A stretch of 64,000 nt of DNA from Tribonema minus (taxonomy: Eukaryota > Sar > Xanthophyceae > Tribonematales > Tribonemataceae): positions 558,001 to 622,000 of the forward strand of contig JAFCMP010000268.1 of NCBI GenBank assembly GCA_017506865.1, read 5' to 3'. Below the pieces are notes generated by a model. It was given only the letters and a program-made list of their open reading frames with translations, did not search any database and was not told the origin of the DNA. Each line of letters begins with the position of its first letter. The stretch's first letter is position 1. The translations under genes and the position numbers were made by a program. Positions 63,501 to 64,000 of the stretch are shown here, one piece after another.

Positions 63501-64000
63501 GTCCTATGCCTGAGAGGGCCGCGGCGCGGAGAAGCCGTTGCGATTGCTCCGGCAGCAGTTCGGGCTCAACAAGCAGCGTCGTGAACACCTTGGCCAGGTG
63601 ATGGGCGAATGCCGGTTCCATCACATCCGATTCTGAATCACCAGCTAGTCCTGGCGAGGCACTGCCCACGGGGCGGGTGGCTGCTTTCACTGGTGCACCA
63701 GGCCCAGCGGCCATCAAGAGGTGTTCATAGCGTAGGCCGTCCAGCCCTCCTGCCTTCCCCGCCCCTGCTGCGGACAAGGTCGACAGTATGTCTGTCGCCT
63801 CCACCTCGAGGCGCCGTCCGGCTGCGCTGGCAGCATCCTCAGGCCTATCGCTGCGATCATGCGCCTGACCCGATTCGAAGACGGGACTGCCGCTGCCAGC
63901 GGGCCCGGCGGTCGTTGCCACCCCTGCGCCGTGCAAGCAGTGCCGCCGGGCGTCGCGTACCAGGCCGCGCACTTGCTCCATTGGCGTATCGACTACCCCG
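60593..64000 (-). mobile_element. Reverse-transcriptase element, one end in window, other end beyond
   Basis: The element end is placed at 60593 because homology with the 48.2-kb copy starts there and the sequence ACGTATGGACTTGTATT matches its terminal inverted repeat. About 80 bp of 3' non-coding DNA separates it from the ORF stop. The element continues past 64000. No poly-A tail is seen at this end. Confidence 0.8.
60673..64000 (-). CDS. Reverse transcriptase with C-terminal zinc finger and nuclease-like region (partial)
   Basis: The open frame runs from the window edge to a stop at 60673, at least 1108 codons; the internal ATG at 63981 need not be the start. Counting from that ATG, RT motifs are: GQKRRPIACSSVWRRLLG (about 160-177), motif A IQLDCENAFNSVDR (about 224-237), motif B LGCQQGDPLGPLYFA (about 282-296), motif C CAFLDDLNVL (about 331-340; FLDD instead of the usual FADD/YADD) and a GGLRVRPDKS block. 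Near residue 890-910 is a Cys/His cluster (CPWRC, HAISCPSQH, RGHN) of the kind that precedes the restriction-like endonuclease of R2-type non-LTR elements. After it come DTVIDPG, VLDTSVRAP, EDAKVKHHT and FVPFVQESYGR, compatible with a PD-(D/E)XK nuclease. No frame break is seen, so it may be active. The truncated relative at 48.2 kb retains part of this C-terminal region. Confidence 0.88.
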   Translation of the reverse strand, partial: GVVDTPMEQVRGLVRDARRHCLHGAGVATTAGPAGSGSPVFESGQAHDRSDRPEDAASAAGRRLEVEATDILSTLSAAGAGKAGGLDGLRYEHLLMAAGPGAPVKAATRPVGSASPGLAGDSESDVMEPAFAHHLAKVFTTLLVEPELLPEQSQRLLRAAALSGIGQKRRPIACSSVWRRLLGSTAARGVKGKISGLLASMSQFGVGYRSGVEHVAARARVWHELYGTTIQLDCENAFNSVDRAAIVRGLMLFCPELLPHFESVYCGDTAPEMRVEVNGEARIICSHLGCQQGDPLGPLYFAVAAAFLLFYPDGVNATPGSMPAYGHSTAEPPAPHCAFLDDLNVLQAAYFDDAAAAGVAEVIRRLAAGGLRVRPDKSLAIAMRGTVFDEAARARLRALDIPFVDATMPESSQGFTSVGVPVGHPAYVHAAMSKHLVDAGTWRLSWQLAGMARHHLQAAQFILRRSLTKRMGFLARVVDTALSETWLHAFDGFCAWTLERMLHLHGCATAAVMKSHLLAACTAGDNEVASSGSVLVLPRLGPPELTDIAVPLRASRLPERRGGLGMPLLGLLAPAAYTAQACTTLRPAIIHATVAAGALRLGTDEHGAVTWFAQHSCAIREDQGLPPIIEAVRRSTRALTADGGEKSRTAVAEQLPASLLRWAADTTAAASTLPTAVQAIYAATAVTETGTTEPAPHTHGIVPGAEAAAAAATVPGPQAAAAAASSTPAKTQTSAEESSCSGGQEDDDDDWEAYADEICRKVVPRRRRGHFTHGLQAGLSNVLRRQYEDCLVEDLEAASAGAVGKPTQATLIGDLRDTSRRRQQASARVLAQLRSQRASGAMAWMSVPPAANDRPGAAPMSSMAAATMIMVAIFIDGWGIQGEVCPWRCSDVSPTSTHAISCPSQHIRGHNATHTAQKRCLQRILRQHHVSIVRNEDASVFKVPGYRADTVIDPGCLHFSSAYRNKGIVLDTSVRAPTASSYLTGKTNASNTDGYAAGVGEDAKVKHHTGTLTSSWAFVPFVQESYGRLGKQTSLFVKELAMHSALCSGGGKADVLRKAGLAKRQIHIELSISLARELAERVMAYTRGARMLGCVAAPVSKLLGHSAD

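Noticed and set aside
60673..64000. Ordinary LTR-retrotransposon pol
   Set aside because: No protease, RNase H or integrase is visible and the C-terminal Cys/His plus nuclease-like region fits non-LTR R2-type proteins better.

Overview
This is nuclear DNA of a eukaryote, not a bacterium or virus. It has many-exon genes with GT-AG introns, a 5S rRNA gene, poly-Gln/poly-Ala/poly-Ser low-complexity proteins and chromatin or transcription proteins with intron-split domains. Scattered runs of TTAGGG-type telomere-like sequence and the form of the 5S RNA would fit a GC-rich microalga, perhaps a stramenopile; this is inference only and the species is not identified.

Layout, left to right. (1) 582-7344 (+): the last seven exons of the second-largest subunit of RNA polymerase I (RPA2/POLR1B); the N-terminal two thirds lie left of the window. 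(2) 8555-8672 (+): one 5S rRNA gene. (3) 17312-9703 (-): a coiled-coil protein of at least seven exons. (4) 31600-17882 (-): a 13-exon, about 1335-residue coiled-coil protein with a conserved Cys/His block and a long disordered tail. (5) 31943-40435 (+), divergent from gene 4: a nine-exon PWWP plus TFIIS-N plus TFIIS-middle-like chromatin/elongation protein of about 986 residues. (6) 41355-47437 (+): a modified RING/U-box-like protein in about seven exons. (7) 47.4-53.6 kb: gene-poor, with a short element bounded by inverted repeats, a perfect 69-bp hairpin and a broken Ty3/Gypsy chromovirus integrase. (8) 53975-58152 (+): exons of a low-complexity/coiled-coil nuclear-type protein. (9) 59944-60433: a hAT-type MITE with an 8-bp target duplication. 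(10) 60593-64000 (-): a reverse-transcriptase element cut by the window edge. For genes 4 and 5 every exon phase is consistent from start to stop. The genes do not form one pathway, although three touch transcription or chromatin.

The most unusual signal is architectural. The introns of the five main genes are largely built from degenerate tandem copies of their own exon boundaries. Downstream of a donor lie 1-4 copies of the exon 3' end plus the intron start; upstream of an acceptor lie 1-6 copies of the intron end plus the exon start. I call these 'exon echoes'. Many keep plausible but unused splice sites; one is a phase-compatible extra exon, and one array continues past a stop codon. A second signal is that the short 48.2-kb element consists of one end of the reverse-transcriptase element plus a different opposite end, closed by 17-bp perfect terminal inverted repeats, an architecture expected of DNA transposons rather than retrotransposons.
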